Positions 57,130 through 64,000 of a DNA stretch of 64,000 nt are shown here, piece after piece; the first letter of the stretch is position 1, and every line of letters begins with the position of its first letter. The translations under genes and the position numbers were made by a program. This stretch comes from CALROG01 sp943369755 (GTDB taxonomy: Bacteria > Pseudomonadota > Gammaproteobacteria > Burkholderiales > Burkholderiaceae_C): positions 93,912 through 157,911 of the forward strand of contig CALROG020000004.1 of the NCBI GenBank assembly GCA_943369755.1, in the 5' to 3' direction. The notes beneath the pieces were generated by a model, which did no database searches, had not been told where the DNA came from, and saw only the letters and a list, made by a program, of their open reading frames with translations.

Positions 57130-57834
57130 TCAAACGGTGCGGCGCACCATCAGTTCCTTGATTTTGCCAATGGCCATCGTCGGGTTCAGGCCCTTGGGGC
57201 ACACGTCCACGCAGTTCATGATGGTGTGACAACGGAACAGGCGGTACGGATCTTCGAGATTGTCAAGGCGCTCAGCGGTGGCTTCGTCGCGGCTGTCAGC
57301 AATGAATCGGTATGCCTGCAGCAGGCCGGCCGGGCCGACGAACTTGTCCGGGTTCCACCAGAAACTGGGGCAGCTGGTGGAGCAACTTGCGCACAAAATG
57401 CATTCGTAAAGGCCGTTGAGCTCTTCACGCTCCTCCGGCGACTGCAGCCGCTCCTTTTCAGGCGGAACGTTGTCATTGACCAGGTAGGGCTTGATCGAGT
57501 TGTACTGCTTGAAGAACTGCGTCATGTCCACGATCAGGTCGCGAATCACGGGCAGGCCGGGCAGCGGCTTGAGCGTGATCACGCCGGGCAGCGTAAGCAT
57601 GTTGGTCAGGCAGGCCAGGCCGTTCTTGCCATTGATGTTCATTGCGTCTGAGCCGCAAACGCCCTCACGGCATGATCGGCGAAAGGACAGGGTCGGGTCC
57701 TGCGCCTTGAGCTTCATCAGTGCGTCCAGCAGCATGCGCTCATGGCCGTCGAGTTCGATCTGGATCGTCTGCATATACGGCTTGGCGTCCTTGTCCGGGT
57801 CGTAGCGGTAGATCTGGAAAGTGCGTTTTGTCAT
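57130..57834 (-). CDS. sdhB: Succinate dehydrogenase iron-sulfur subunit
   Basis: Passes electrons from SdhA to the quinone site. The 234-residue protein has cysteine motifs for the 2Fe-2S cluster (CREGVCGSDAMNINGKNGLAC, split as CREGVCG and GLAC), 4Fe-4S (CILCASCSTSCP) and 3Fe-4S (CHTIMNCVDVCP). All ligands are present. Confidence 0.97.
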   Translation of the reverse strand: MTKRTFQIYRYDPDKDAKPYMQTIQIELDGHERMLLDALMKLKAQDPTLSFRRSCREGVCGSDAMNINGKNGLACLTNMLTLPGVITLKPLPGLPVIRDLIVDMTQFFKQYNSIKPYLVNDNVPPEKERLQSPEEREELNGLYECILCASCSTSCPSFWWNPDKFVGPAGLLQAYRFIADSRDEATAERLDNLEDPYRLFRCHTIMNCVDVCPKGLNPTMAIGKIKELMVRRTV

Positions 57835-57876
57835 GGCGTAGGCTTCAGTTGACTTTACGGGGGATGCGGCTACGTA

Positions 57877-59685
57877 CTAGAACGTACGGACCTTCGGCGG
57901 AACCGATTCAACCGTCAGTGGTTTCAGGTTGACCGGCTTGTAGGTCAGGCTGTTGCTGGCGCTGTGCCACAGCGTGTGCTTCATCCAGTTGGCGTCATCG
58001 CGGCCCAGCGGGGTGGATGGGTGGTCGGCCGGATGCTCATAGTCGCTCACGGTGTGGGCGCCGCGGCATTCGCGGCGTGCAGCCGCCGAGACCATGGTGG
58101 CCTGGGCGCACTCGATCAGGTTCTCAACTTCCAGCGCTTCGATGCGCGCCGTATTGAATACCTTGGATTTATCTTTCAGGCCAATAGTGTTGACGCGCTC
58201 GCGCAGGTCGGCGATCTTGACGACGCCCTGGTCCATGCTGGCTTGAGTGCGAAACACGCCAGCGTGCAGCTGCATGCTGGCGCGGATGTCGTCAGCCACG
58301 TTCTGCGCATACTCGCCGCTGTCAGCATTGTCCAGCCGGTTCAGGCGCTCGAGCGTCTGCGCGGCCGGGTTGGCTGGCAAGTCTTTGTAGGCCTTGGTAC
58401 GGCTGGCGAATTCCACAATGTGATTGCCTGCAGCCCGGCCGAACACCAGCAGGTCCAACAAGGAATTGGTGCCCAGGCGGTTGGCTCCGTGCACACTGAC
58501 GCATGAGCACTCACCCACCGCGTAAAGGCCGTTGACAACCGCGTTGTGGCTGTCTGCGGTTTGCGTGACCACCTGGCCATGCACATTGGTTGGAATTCCG
58601 CCCATCTGGTAGTGAATGGTTGGCACCACCGGAATCGGCTCGCGCGTGATGTCGACGTTGGCAAAGTTCACGCCAATTTCGTACACCGACGGCAAGCGCT
58701 TGTGAATGGTCTCTGCGCCGAGGTGATCGAGTTTGAGCAGGATGTAGTCTTTGCTGGGCCCACAGCCCCGGCCTTCCTTGATCTCCTGGTCCATGCAGCG
58801 CGAGATAAAGTCACGCGGGGCCAGGTCTTTCAGCGTCGGCGCATAACGCTCCATGAAGCGCTCACCATTGCTGTTGAGCAGGATGGCGCCTTCACCGCGG
58901 CAACCTTCGGTGAGCAACACGCCCGCGCCGGCCACGCCGGTTGGATGGAATTGCCAGAACTCCATGTCTTCAAGCGGAATGCCGGCCCGCGCGGCCATTC
59001 CCAGACCGTCACCTGTGTTGATGAAGGCATTGGTGGACGCTGCGAAGATGCGCCCGGCCCCCCCGGTTGCCAGCAGCACCGTCTTGGCGTGCAACACATG
59101 CAGGTCACCGGTTTCCATCTCGAGAGCAGTCACGCCGACCACGTCGCCTTCGGCGTCGCGGACCAGGTCCATCGCCATCCATTCCACAAAAAAGCTGGTC
59201 TTGGCCTTGACGTTTTGCTGGTACAGGGTGTGCAGCATGGCGTGGCCTGTGCGGTCGGCCGCAGCGCAGGCGCGCTGCACCGGCTTTTCGCCGTAGTTGG
59301 CGGTGTGGCCACCAAACGGGCGCTGGTAAATGGTGCCGTCGGGGTTGCGGTCAAACGGCATGCCCATGTGTTCCAGGTCGTAGACGACCTTGGGCGCTTC
59401 ACGGCACATGAACTCAATGGCGTCCTGGTCACCCAGCCAGTCTGAGCCCTTGATGGTGTCGTAGAAGTGGTAGTGCCAGTTGTCGTCACTCATGTTGCCC
59501 AGTGACGCGCCGATGCCGCCCTGCGCGGCCACGGTGTGCGAACGGGTGGGGAACACCTTTGACAGCACGGCGACGTTGAGGCCGGCGCGCGCCAGTTGCA
59601 GCGAGGCACGCATGCCCGAGCCACCCGCGCCGACGATGACAACGTCGAACTTCCGGGTGGTGATGTTGTTGCTTGTGTAGCTCAT
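57877..59685 (-). CDS. sdhA: Succinate dehydrogenase flavoprotein subunit
   Basis: Oxidises succinate with covalently bound FAD. The 602-residue product has the dinucleotide motif VIVGAGGSGMRASL, the FAD-linking His in RSHTVAAQGG and the active-site Arg regions near HGANRLGTNSLLDL. It is preceded by sdhD and followed by sdhB after 42 bases. Confidence 0.98.
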   Translation of the reverse strand: MSYTSNNITTRKFDVVIVGAGGSGMRASLQLARAGLNVAVLSKVFPTRSHTVAAQGGIGASLGNMSDDNWHYHFYDTIKGSDWLGDQDAIEFMCREAPKVVYDLEHMGMPFDRNPDGTIYQRPFGGHTANYGEKPVQRACAAADRTGHAMLHTLYQQNVKAKTSFFVEWMAMDLVRDAEGDVVGVTALEMETGDLHVLHAKTVLLATGGAGRIFAASTNAFINTGDGLGMAARAGIPLEDMEFWQFHPTGVAGAGVLLTEGCRGEGAILLNSNGERFMERYAPTLKDLAPRDFISRCMDQEIKEGRGCGPSKDYILLKLDHLGAETIHKRLPSVYEIGVNFANVDITREPIPVVPTIHYQMGGIPTNVHGQVVTQTADSHNAVVNGLYAVGECSCVSVHGANRLGTNSLLDLLVFGRAAGNHIVEFASRTKAYKDLPANPAAQTLERLNRLDNADSGEYAQNVADDIRASMQLHAGVFRTQASMDQGVVKIADLRERVNTIGLKDKSKVFNTARIEALEVENLIECAQATMVSAAARRECRGAHTVSDYEHPADHPSTPLGRDDANWMKHTLWHSASNSLTYKPVNLKPLTVESVPPKVRTF

Positions 59686-59724
59686 GGTGGGTCGGTCTCG
59701 CGGGGTCTCGTTATGGATTCGCGC

Positions 59725-60090
59725 TCACAGGCGCCACAGCACCTGAATGGCCCAGCCAGCGCAGCCGGTCAGCCAGACAATGGTGAATATTTGAAGAACC
59801 AGGCGAAGGCCGACCGGCTTGACATAGTCCATCCAGACGTCGCGCATGCCCACCCACACGTGGTACAGCAGGGCTACGATCACGGTGAATGTCAACACCT
59901 TCATCCACTGGCCGGCGAAAATGCCGGCCCATTTGTCGTAGCCGATGGGGCCGCGGCTGAAGATCACCTGCGCCAGCACGATCAGCGTGAAGATGGCCAT
60001 CAGACCTGCTGTCACGCGCTGGCTGAGCCAGTCGCGAAGACCATAGTGCGCGCCAACAACGATGCGTTTGGAGCCGTAGTTCACAGACAT
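59725..60090 (-). CDS. sdhD: Succinate dehydrogenase membrane anchor SdhD
   Basis: A 121-residue anchor with three membrane helices (ITAGLMAIFTLIVLAQVIF-like first helix, VLTFTVIVALLYHVWVGM second, LVLQIFTIVWLTGCAGWAI third). The second contains the haem-proximal His in LLYHVWVGMRD. ATG 60090 (MSVNYGSKRIVV) was preferred to an upstream start six codons earlier. Confidence 0.93.
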   Translation of the reverse strand: MSVNYGSKRIVVGAHYGLRDWLSQRVTAGLMAIFTLIVLAQVIFSRGPIGYDKWAGIFAGQWMKVLTFTVIVALLYHVWVGMRDVWMDYVKPVGLRLVLQIFTIVWLTGCAGWAIQVLWRL

Positions 60091-60108
60091 AGTTGGTTTC
60101 CTGGTCAA

Positions 60109-60543
60109 TTAGTAAAGACCGAACAGCTTGGCACCCAGTACCACTGTCAGGCTGATGCTCAAGGCCAGCGTGATCACGGCAGAACGCTTGCCAAATTCCT
60201 TGCTGACGGCCTTGTGGCTGACATCCATCCAGAGGTGGCGCAGCCCGGCGATGAAATGGTGAAGGTAGGCCCACAGCAGGGCCAGTGCCACAAGCTTGAA
60301 AAACCAGCCTGGAACAAAACCAAGGCCACTGTTGAAAGCGGCCCTGAATTTGGCGAAGGAGATTTCCGAGGAGACGGAGGCGTCGAACATCCAGATGATG
60401 AAAGGCATCAGCAGGAACATCACGACGCCGCTGATGCGGTGCAGGATGGAGACCAGGCCAGCGGCCGGCAAGCGGTAGCTCGGCAGGTCTGTCAGGGCGT
60501 TGATGTTGCGGAACTCTGGCCGCTTCTTGGCTAGCTCTGTCAT
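60109..60543 (-). CDS. sdhC: Succinate dehydrogenase cytochrome b556 subunit SdhC
   Basis: A 144-residue membrane subunit with three helices and the haem-binding His in the AYLHHFIAGLRHLWMD segment; the N-terminal LPSYRLPAAGLVSILHRISGV motif is typical of SdhC. First gene of the sdh-gltA group; a ribosome-binding AGGAAATCC precedes the ATG. Confidence 0.95.
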   Translation of the reverse strand: MTELAKKRPEFRNINALTDLPSYRLPAAGLVSILHRISGVVMFLLMPFIIWMFDASVSSEISFAKFRAAFNSGLGFVPGWFFKLVALALLWAYLHHFIAGLRHLWMDVSHKAVSKEFGKRSAVITLALSISLTVVLGAKLFGLY

Positions 60544-60571
60544 GTGGATTTCCTGGATGAGATGTAACCGC

Positions 60572-60601
60572 GTTGTAATTCGACTGAAGCAAACAACTCA
60601 A
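60572..60601 (-). promoter_or_regulatory. Possible promoter of the sdh-gltA group
   Basis: On the minus strand TTGAGT (60596-60601) and TACAAC (60572-60577) are separated by 18 bases, placing a start about 20 bases before the sdhC ATG. Weak hexamers; included as the best candidate only. Confidence 0.3.
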
Positions 60602-60650
60602 AATTCTATTGCAACGCACAAAACTGACGTGGGGGTTTCATTTATCCCGA

Positions 60651-61442
60651 CTAATTCAGGTCGTTGCGGTAGTGGTGTGTGTCGGTGCGGTACAGGCCGC
60701 GGCGCAGTTCCATGGGCACGTCGTTGTAGGTGTAAGCGACGCGCTCCACACTCAGCAAAGGCGTGCCTTGCGGCACATTCAGCAGGGCGATTTGCTGTGC
60801 ATCAGGGACTATTGCGCGGATTTTTTCCTCGGCACGCACCATGCGCACACCGTACTCCAGCTCAAACATGGCGTAGGTTGGCCCCTGGTAGCCGGCCAGC
60901 TGTTCGGTGCTGAGGCCCTTGAACGCTGCGCCCGGCAGCCAGAGGTCCTCCAGGATGGTGGGCACCCCACCGAAAGCCAGCACGCGGCGCGCCTGCACCA
61001 CAGCGTCGCCCGGGCGCAGGGCGAGCATTCGCGCCACTTCGGCACTGGCGCGCACGCGTTTGCATTCGAGCACCTGACGCTGGGCCGGGCCTTCGCTGTC
61101 GCGGTCGCCGCTGTCGGGCATGAGCTTGAGAAAGCGGTATTGCACATGCTGCTCGGCATGGGTGGACACGAAAGTGCCTTTGCCCTGGCGGCGCACTACC
61201 AGGTTCTCTGCGGCCAGCTCATCAATCGCCTTGCGCACCGTGCCCTGACTCACGCGAAAGCGGGCGGCCAACTCCATTTCACTTGGAATGGCCTCCGCGG
61301 GCTTCCATTCACCGGCCTGCAGGCTTTGAAGGATCAACCCCTTGATTTGCTGGTACAGCGGGCTGAAAGCCGGCGTGGCCAATGTGCCGGCTTCGGCACC
61401 GCTGTCGGCCGCCAGGGGTGGGGGTATTTGGGCCATGGGCAT
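60651..61442 (-). CDS. GntR-family (HutC type) transcriptional regulator
   Basis: A 263-residue regulator with an N-terminal winged helix (PLYQQIKGLILQSLQAGEW, IPSEMELAARFRVSQGTVRK) and a C-terminal UTRA ligand-binding domain (residues about 105-255). It lies between sdhC and the divergent mdh gene, so control of TCA-cycle genes is likely. A perfect 12-base palindrome lies in the spacer of its own promoter, suggesting autorepression. Its effector is unknown. Confidence 0.92.
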   Translation of the reverse strand: MPMAQIPPPLAADSGAEAGTLATPAFSPLYQQIKGLILQSLQAGEWKPAEAIPSEMELAARFRVSQGTVRKAIDELAAENLVVRRQGKGTFVSTHAEQHVQYRFLKLMPDSGDRDSEGPAQRQVLECKRVRASAEVARMLALRPGDAVVQARRVLAFGGVPTILEDLWLPGAAFKGLSTEQLAGYQGPTYAMFELEYGVRMVRAEEKIRAIVPDAQQIALLNVPQGTPLLSVERVAYTYNDVPMELRRGLYRTDTHHYRNDLN

Positions 61443-61495
61443 CGACAGTGCGTCAGGGTTGAGTCAGGGCGGAAAAGTGGCTTGGAACAACATGA

Positions 61496-61523
61496 ATCAT
61501 ATCTTATATAAGACATAAGACAA
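61496..61523 (-). promoter_or_regulatory. Promoter of the GntR gene
   Basis: On the minus strand: -35 TTGTCT (61518-61523), 16-base spacer, -10 TATGAT (61496-61501). The spacer holds the palindrome at 61502-61513. Confidence 0.55.
61502..61513. promoter_or_regulatory. Palindromic operator candidate, TCTTATATAAGA
   Basis: A perfect 12-base palindrome between the divergent gntR and mdh genes, with a half-site-like ATAAGAC just downstream. It lies inside the gntR promoter spacer and 11 bases upstream of the mdh -35, fitting repression of gntR and possible effect on mdh. GntR proteins commonly bind such short palindromes in the gap next to their own gene. Confidence 0.55.
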
Positions 61524-61524
61524 G

Positions 61525-61554
61525 TTGACTTTCGAGGGTTTTCGCGGGTACACT
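61525..61554 (+). promoter_or_regulatory. Promoter of mdh
   Basis: TTGACT (61525-61530), 18-base spacer and TACACT (61549-61554), a good sigma-70 pair, giving an mRNA leader of about 78 bases before the mdh ATG. Confidence 0.6.
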
Positions 61555-61638
61555 TCAGGACTGTTTTGCACGGCTTTCGCTCCGCGCGGAGACCGCTGCC
61601 AGCGCCGGTTTCACAACTCTACTTTCTCGGAGATTTCC

Positions 61639-62625
61639 ATGAGCAAAAAGCCCGTTCGCGTTGCCGTTACCGGCGCCGCAGGCCAGATCGGTTACGCCCT
61701 GCTGTTTCGCATCGCCTCGGGCGAAATGTTGGGCAAAGACCAGCCCGTCATTCTGCAACTGCTGGAGGTACCAGTCGAAGGCCCGCAAAAAGCGCTCAAG
61801 GGCGTCATGATGGAGCTGGAAGACTGCGCTTTCCCCTTGCTGGTCGGCATGGAGGCCCACAGCGACCCCATGACCGCCTTCAAGGACACCGATTACGCCT
61901 TGCTCGTGGGCTCTATGCCCCGCAAAGCCGGGATGGAACGCGCTGAACTGTTGGCCATCAACGGCCAGATCTTCACCGCCCAGGGCAAGGCCCTGAATGC
62001 TGTAGCCAGCCGCAATGTCAAGGTACTGGTGGTGGGCAACCCTGCCAACACCAATGCCTATATCGCCATGAAGAGCGCGCCCGACCTGCCGCGCAAGAAC
62101 TTCACCGCCATGCTGCGCCTGGACCACAACCGCGCTGCCAGCCAGATTGCCGCCAAGACCGGCAAGGCCGTGGCAGACATTGAAAAACTCTGCGTCTGGG
62201 GCAACCACTCGCCCACCATGTACGCTGACTACCGCTTCGCCACCATCCGTGGTGAGAGCGTGGCCAGCATGATCAACGATCAGGAATGGAACGCCAATGT
62301 GTTCCTGCCCACGGTAGGCAAGCGCGGCGCGGCCATCATTGAAGCCCGCGGCTTGTCCAGCGCCGCCTCGGCGGCCAACGCCGCCATTGACCATATGCGC
62401 GACTGGGCCCTGGGCACCAACGGCAAGTGGGTCACCATGGGTATTGCGTCGGATGGCCAGTACGGCATTCCCAAGGACGTCATGTTCGGCTTTCCGGTTA
62501 CCTGCGAAGGCGGCGAATACAAGTTGGTGGAAGGCCTGGCCATTGACGAGTTCAGCCAGACCTGCATCAACAAGACCCTGGCCGAGCTGCAGGGTGAGCA
62601 AGACGGCGTCAAGCACTTGCTGTGA
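61639..62625 (+). CDS. mdh: Malate dehydrogenase
   Basis: Interconverts malate and oxaloacetate in the TCA cycle. The 328-residue protein has the NAD loop [19 protein letters not shown], the [14 protein letters not shown] mobile loop with substrate-binding Arg, and the catalytic His in [11 protein letters not shown]. This is the long MDH type of beta/gammaproteobacteria and actinobacteria. ATG 61639 ([10 protein letters not shown]) follows a CGGAGATTT ribosome-binding site. Confidence 0.98.
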   Translation: MSKKPVRVAVTGAAGQIGYALLFRIASGEMLGKDQPVILQLLEVPVEGPQKALKGVMMELEDCAFPLLVGMEAHSDPMTAFKDTDYALLVGSMPRKAGMERAELLAINGQIFTAQGKALNAVASRNVKVLVVGNPANTNAYIAMKSAPDLPRKNFTAMLRLDHNRAASQIAAKTGKAVADIEKLCVWGNHSPTMYADYRFATIRGESVASMINDQEWNANVFLPTVGKRGAAIIEARGLSSAASAANAAIDHMRDWALGTNGKWVTMGIASDGQYGIPKDVMFGFPVTCEGGEYKLVEGLAIDEFSQTCINKTLAELQGEQDGVKHLL

Positions 62626-62629
62626 AATG

Positions 62630-62745
62630 ATCCACCCCCGAAGCGCCCGCGGCGCCTACCCCTCAAGGGGGCGCCACCAGCAGCCCGGCAAAGCCGGTTC
62701 TGCGGCGGCACGCGGATGGGCTGTGTGCATTCAAGGGCGGCTGTA
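62630..62745. repeat. Dispersed C/G-rich repeat between mdh and the citE-like gene
   Basis: A spacer with CCCCCGAAGCGCCCGCGGCG and ACCCCTCAAGGGGGCGCC, followed by CGGCAAAGCCG and other G/C hairpins. The core hairpin resembles that at 1741-1816 and is typical of short intergenic elements of Burkholderiales. It may act as a terminator for mdh. Confidence 0.5.
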
Positions 62746-63732
62746 ATGCATCCGCGAGAGGTTTTGCTGGGGGCGCAGGCCGGTGGCATGTTCCTGCCGG
62801 TTTGTGACCACTACAGCGGCGTCGAGGCGCGGATGCGCAAAAGCCTGCAACTACAGGCGCAAATGACTGAAGAGTTCGGTGCCTGCGTGTTTGATGTGAC
62901 GCTGGACTGCGAAGACGGCGCCCCGGTGGGTGGTGAAGCCGACCATGCCGCCCTGGTGGTGGCTTTGGTGGCTTTGGCCCATGACGGTGCCCGGGTGGCG
63001 GTGCGGGTGCATGCGGTGGACCATCCGGCGTTTGGGCCGGACATCGCCACGATTGCCGGCCAGGTGGGCGACCGTTTGACCCACATCATGCTGCCCAAGG
63101 TGGAGTCGGTTGGTGACGTCGCCAGGGCTGTCGCCGCGCTGGATGCTGCGGGTGCCAGCCATTTGCCCGTGCACGTGTTGATCGAGTCGCCCGCTGCAGT
63201 TCATTGTGCTTTTGACATTGCGGCGCACCCGCGTGTGCAGTCACTGAGTTTTGGCCTGATGGACTTTGTGTCTGCCCACGGGGGTGCCATTCCGGCCGAC
63301 GGCATGACATCCGTTGGGCAATTCACGCACCCGCTGGTGGTACGGGCCAAGCTCGAAATTGCCTCGGCTGCCCATGCCCATGGCAAAGTGCCCTCTCACT
63401 GCGTGGTCACTGAATTCAGTGACACTCAGGCGTTGCGGGTTGCTGCCCAGCGCGCCGCGCGCGGCTTTGGCTACACCCGCATGTGGAGCATTCATCCGGC
63501 ACAGATCCGGCCCATTCTGGAGGCTTTTGCACCGACCACCGATGAAATCGAGTTTGCTACAAAAATAATAGTGGCTGCCGCAGAATCTGCCTGGGCTCCG
63601 GTCAGTTTCAATGGCCAACTGCACGACCGGGCGAGCTATCGTTACTACTGGCAAGTGCTGGAGCGGGCGCACCAGACGGCAAGGGCGCTGCCCAACGACC
63701 TGCGGGGCTGGTTTACGGCTCCGCGGCACTGA
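62746..63732 (+). CDS. HpcH/HpaI-family CoA ester lyase (CitE-like)
   Basis: A 328-residue TIM-barrel protein of the CitE/CoA ester lyase group (C-C bond cleavage of malyl-CoA-like esters). Marks are [39 protein letters not shown], the Glu of [10 protein letters not shown] and the [12 protein letters not shown] metal-binding segment; it is a less common subgroup of the family, close to mdh in Comamonadaceae. Residues 270-290 ([19 protein letters not shown]) are encoded by a copy of the 57-bp repeat. ATG 62746 was chosen over an upstream in-frame start inside the C/G repeat. The exact substrate is not known. Confidence 0.85.
   Translation: MHPREVLLGAQAGGMFLPVCDHYSGVEARMRKSLQLQAQMTEEFGACVFDVTLDCEDGAPVGGEADHAALVVALVALAHDGARVAVRVHAVDHPAFGPDIATIAGQVGDRLTHIMLPKVESVGDVARAVAALDAAGASHLPVHVLIESPAAVHCAFDIAAHPRVQSLSFGLMDFVSAHGGAIPADGMTSVGQFTHPLVVRAKLEIASAAHAHGKVPSHCVVTEFSDTQALRVAAQRAARGFGYTRMWSIHPAQIRPILEAFAPTTDEIEFATKIIVAAAESAWAPVSFNGQLHDRASYRYYWQVLERAHQTARALPNDLRGWFTAPRH
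63556..63614 (+). repeat. 57-bp dispersed repeat, copy inside the citE-like gene
   Basis: Head GCTACAAAAATAATAGTGGC, core TGCCGC, degenerate tail CTGGGCTCCGGTCAGTTTC. The first 16 bases equal those of the trpF copy; the reading frame is the same. Confidence 0.75.
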
Positions 63733-63755
63733 CAACCCAACTGGAGACAAAACCC

Positions 63756-64000
63756 ATGAAAGCCTTGATCGCCACCGCTTTGTTCGCCCTGGTGCCCGCC
63801 TTGCTGCAGGCCCAGACCGCAGCGCCAGCGGCCAAACCACAAGCCAGTGCCAATACAAGAGCCACCCCCGCGCTGGCACGCTCGGCAATCAAGGCGGTGG
63901 AAGAAAACACACCGATTGAAGAAGACAGCAGCCACACCCTGACCCCTGACGACCTGGCAGTTGCACAGCGCGTCTATGTCGGTGAAATCCCGTGTGAGCT
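63756..64000 (+). CDS. Exported protein of unknown function (3' end outside window)
   Basis: The first 81 codons of a gene that runs off the right edge. A signal peptide (KALIATALFALVPALLQAQ) with an Ala-rich cleavage region is followed by a low-complexity Ala/Pro stretch and then an acidic part (EENTPIEEDSS) leading to DDLAVAQRVYVGEIPCEL. It begins 23 bases after the lyase stop with a GGAGA ribosome-binding site. I do not recognise the family from this portion. Confidence 0.75.
   Translation, partial: MKALIATALFALVPALLQAQTAAPAAKPQASANTRATPALARSAIKAVEENTPIEEDSSHTLTPDDLAVAQRVYVGEIPCE

Overview
The window looks like chromosomal DNA of a betaproteobacterium of the order Burkholderiales, most probably family Comamonadaceae (Rhodoferax/Polaromonas/Acidovorax-like). 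This rests on high GC, on gene orders typical of the group (yceD-rpmF-plsX-fabHDG-acpP-fabF; rpoE-rseA-rseB-degP; lepA-lepB-rnc-era-recO-pdxJ-acpS; leuCDB-asd-fimV-truA-trpFBA-accD; sdhCDAB-sdhE-gltA), and on two families of short dispersed repeats. The genus cannot be fixed from the sequence alone. No tRNA, rRNA, CRISPR array, insertion sequence or prophage gene was seen.

Layout. 1-4.2 kb: rluC (cut by the left edge), a HAD phosphatase, a Rieske protein and an SppA-like protease on +, then an RsmI-like methyltransferase and a Maf/YceF pyrophosphatase on -. 4.2-10.5 kb: yceD-rpmF and the fatty acid synthesis cluster. 10.5-14.8 kb: a small membrane protein, the envelope-stress sigma factor, its anti-sigma factors and DegP. 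14.8-15.3 kb: the only gene-free stretch over 300 bp, with two terminators, DnaA-box-like words and a candidate small RNA or lepA leader. 15.3-23.1 kb: lepA to nagZ, tightly packed with 4-base overlaps; lysS lies opposite.

24.8-40.8 kb is the accessory part: a surface-glycan locus. It has a MurJ-like flippase, an HpcH/HpaI-type aldolase, a PglC-like phosphoglycosyl transferase, AsnB, an unassigned GT-B-like protein and a complete pseudaminic acid set: pseB, pseC, a fused pseG-pseH, pseI and pseF. A HisH-like glutaminase (WbuY) and a 680-residue fusion of a HisF-like domain (WbuZ) to the N-acetyl-sugar amidotransferase (WbuX/PseA) suggest that the sugar is converted to its acetamidino form. 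A WbpM/PglF-like membrane dehydratase closes the locus. No O-unit polymerase and no clear pseudaminyltransferase are visible.

40.9-55.4 kb: a LON-domain protein, YggT, then a long minus-strand series, read from high to low coordinate: LysR, leuC, an entericidin-like lipoprotein, leuD, leuB, asd, fimV, truA, trpF, trpB, trpA, accD. 55.5-60.5 kb: sdhC-sdhD-sdhA-sdhB-sdhE-gltA on -. 60.6-64 kb: a GntR regulator divergent from mdh with a palindrome inside the gntR promoter, a CitE-like lyase and the start of an exported protein.

The most unusual observations are (1) a roughly 57-bp repeat family with at least six copies, four of them inside genes (rseA, era, trpF, citE-like), all on the coding strand and read in the same frame; (2) the WbuZ-WbuX fusion, whose HisF domain has lost one of the two catalytic aspartates; and (3) the terminator-bounded leader or small RNA in front of lepA.
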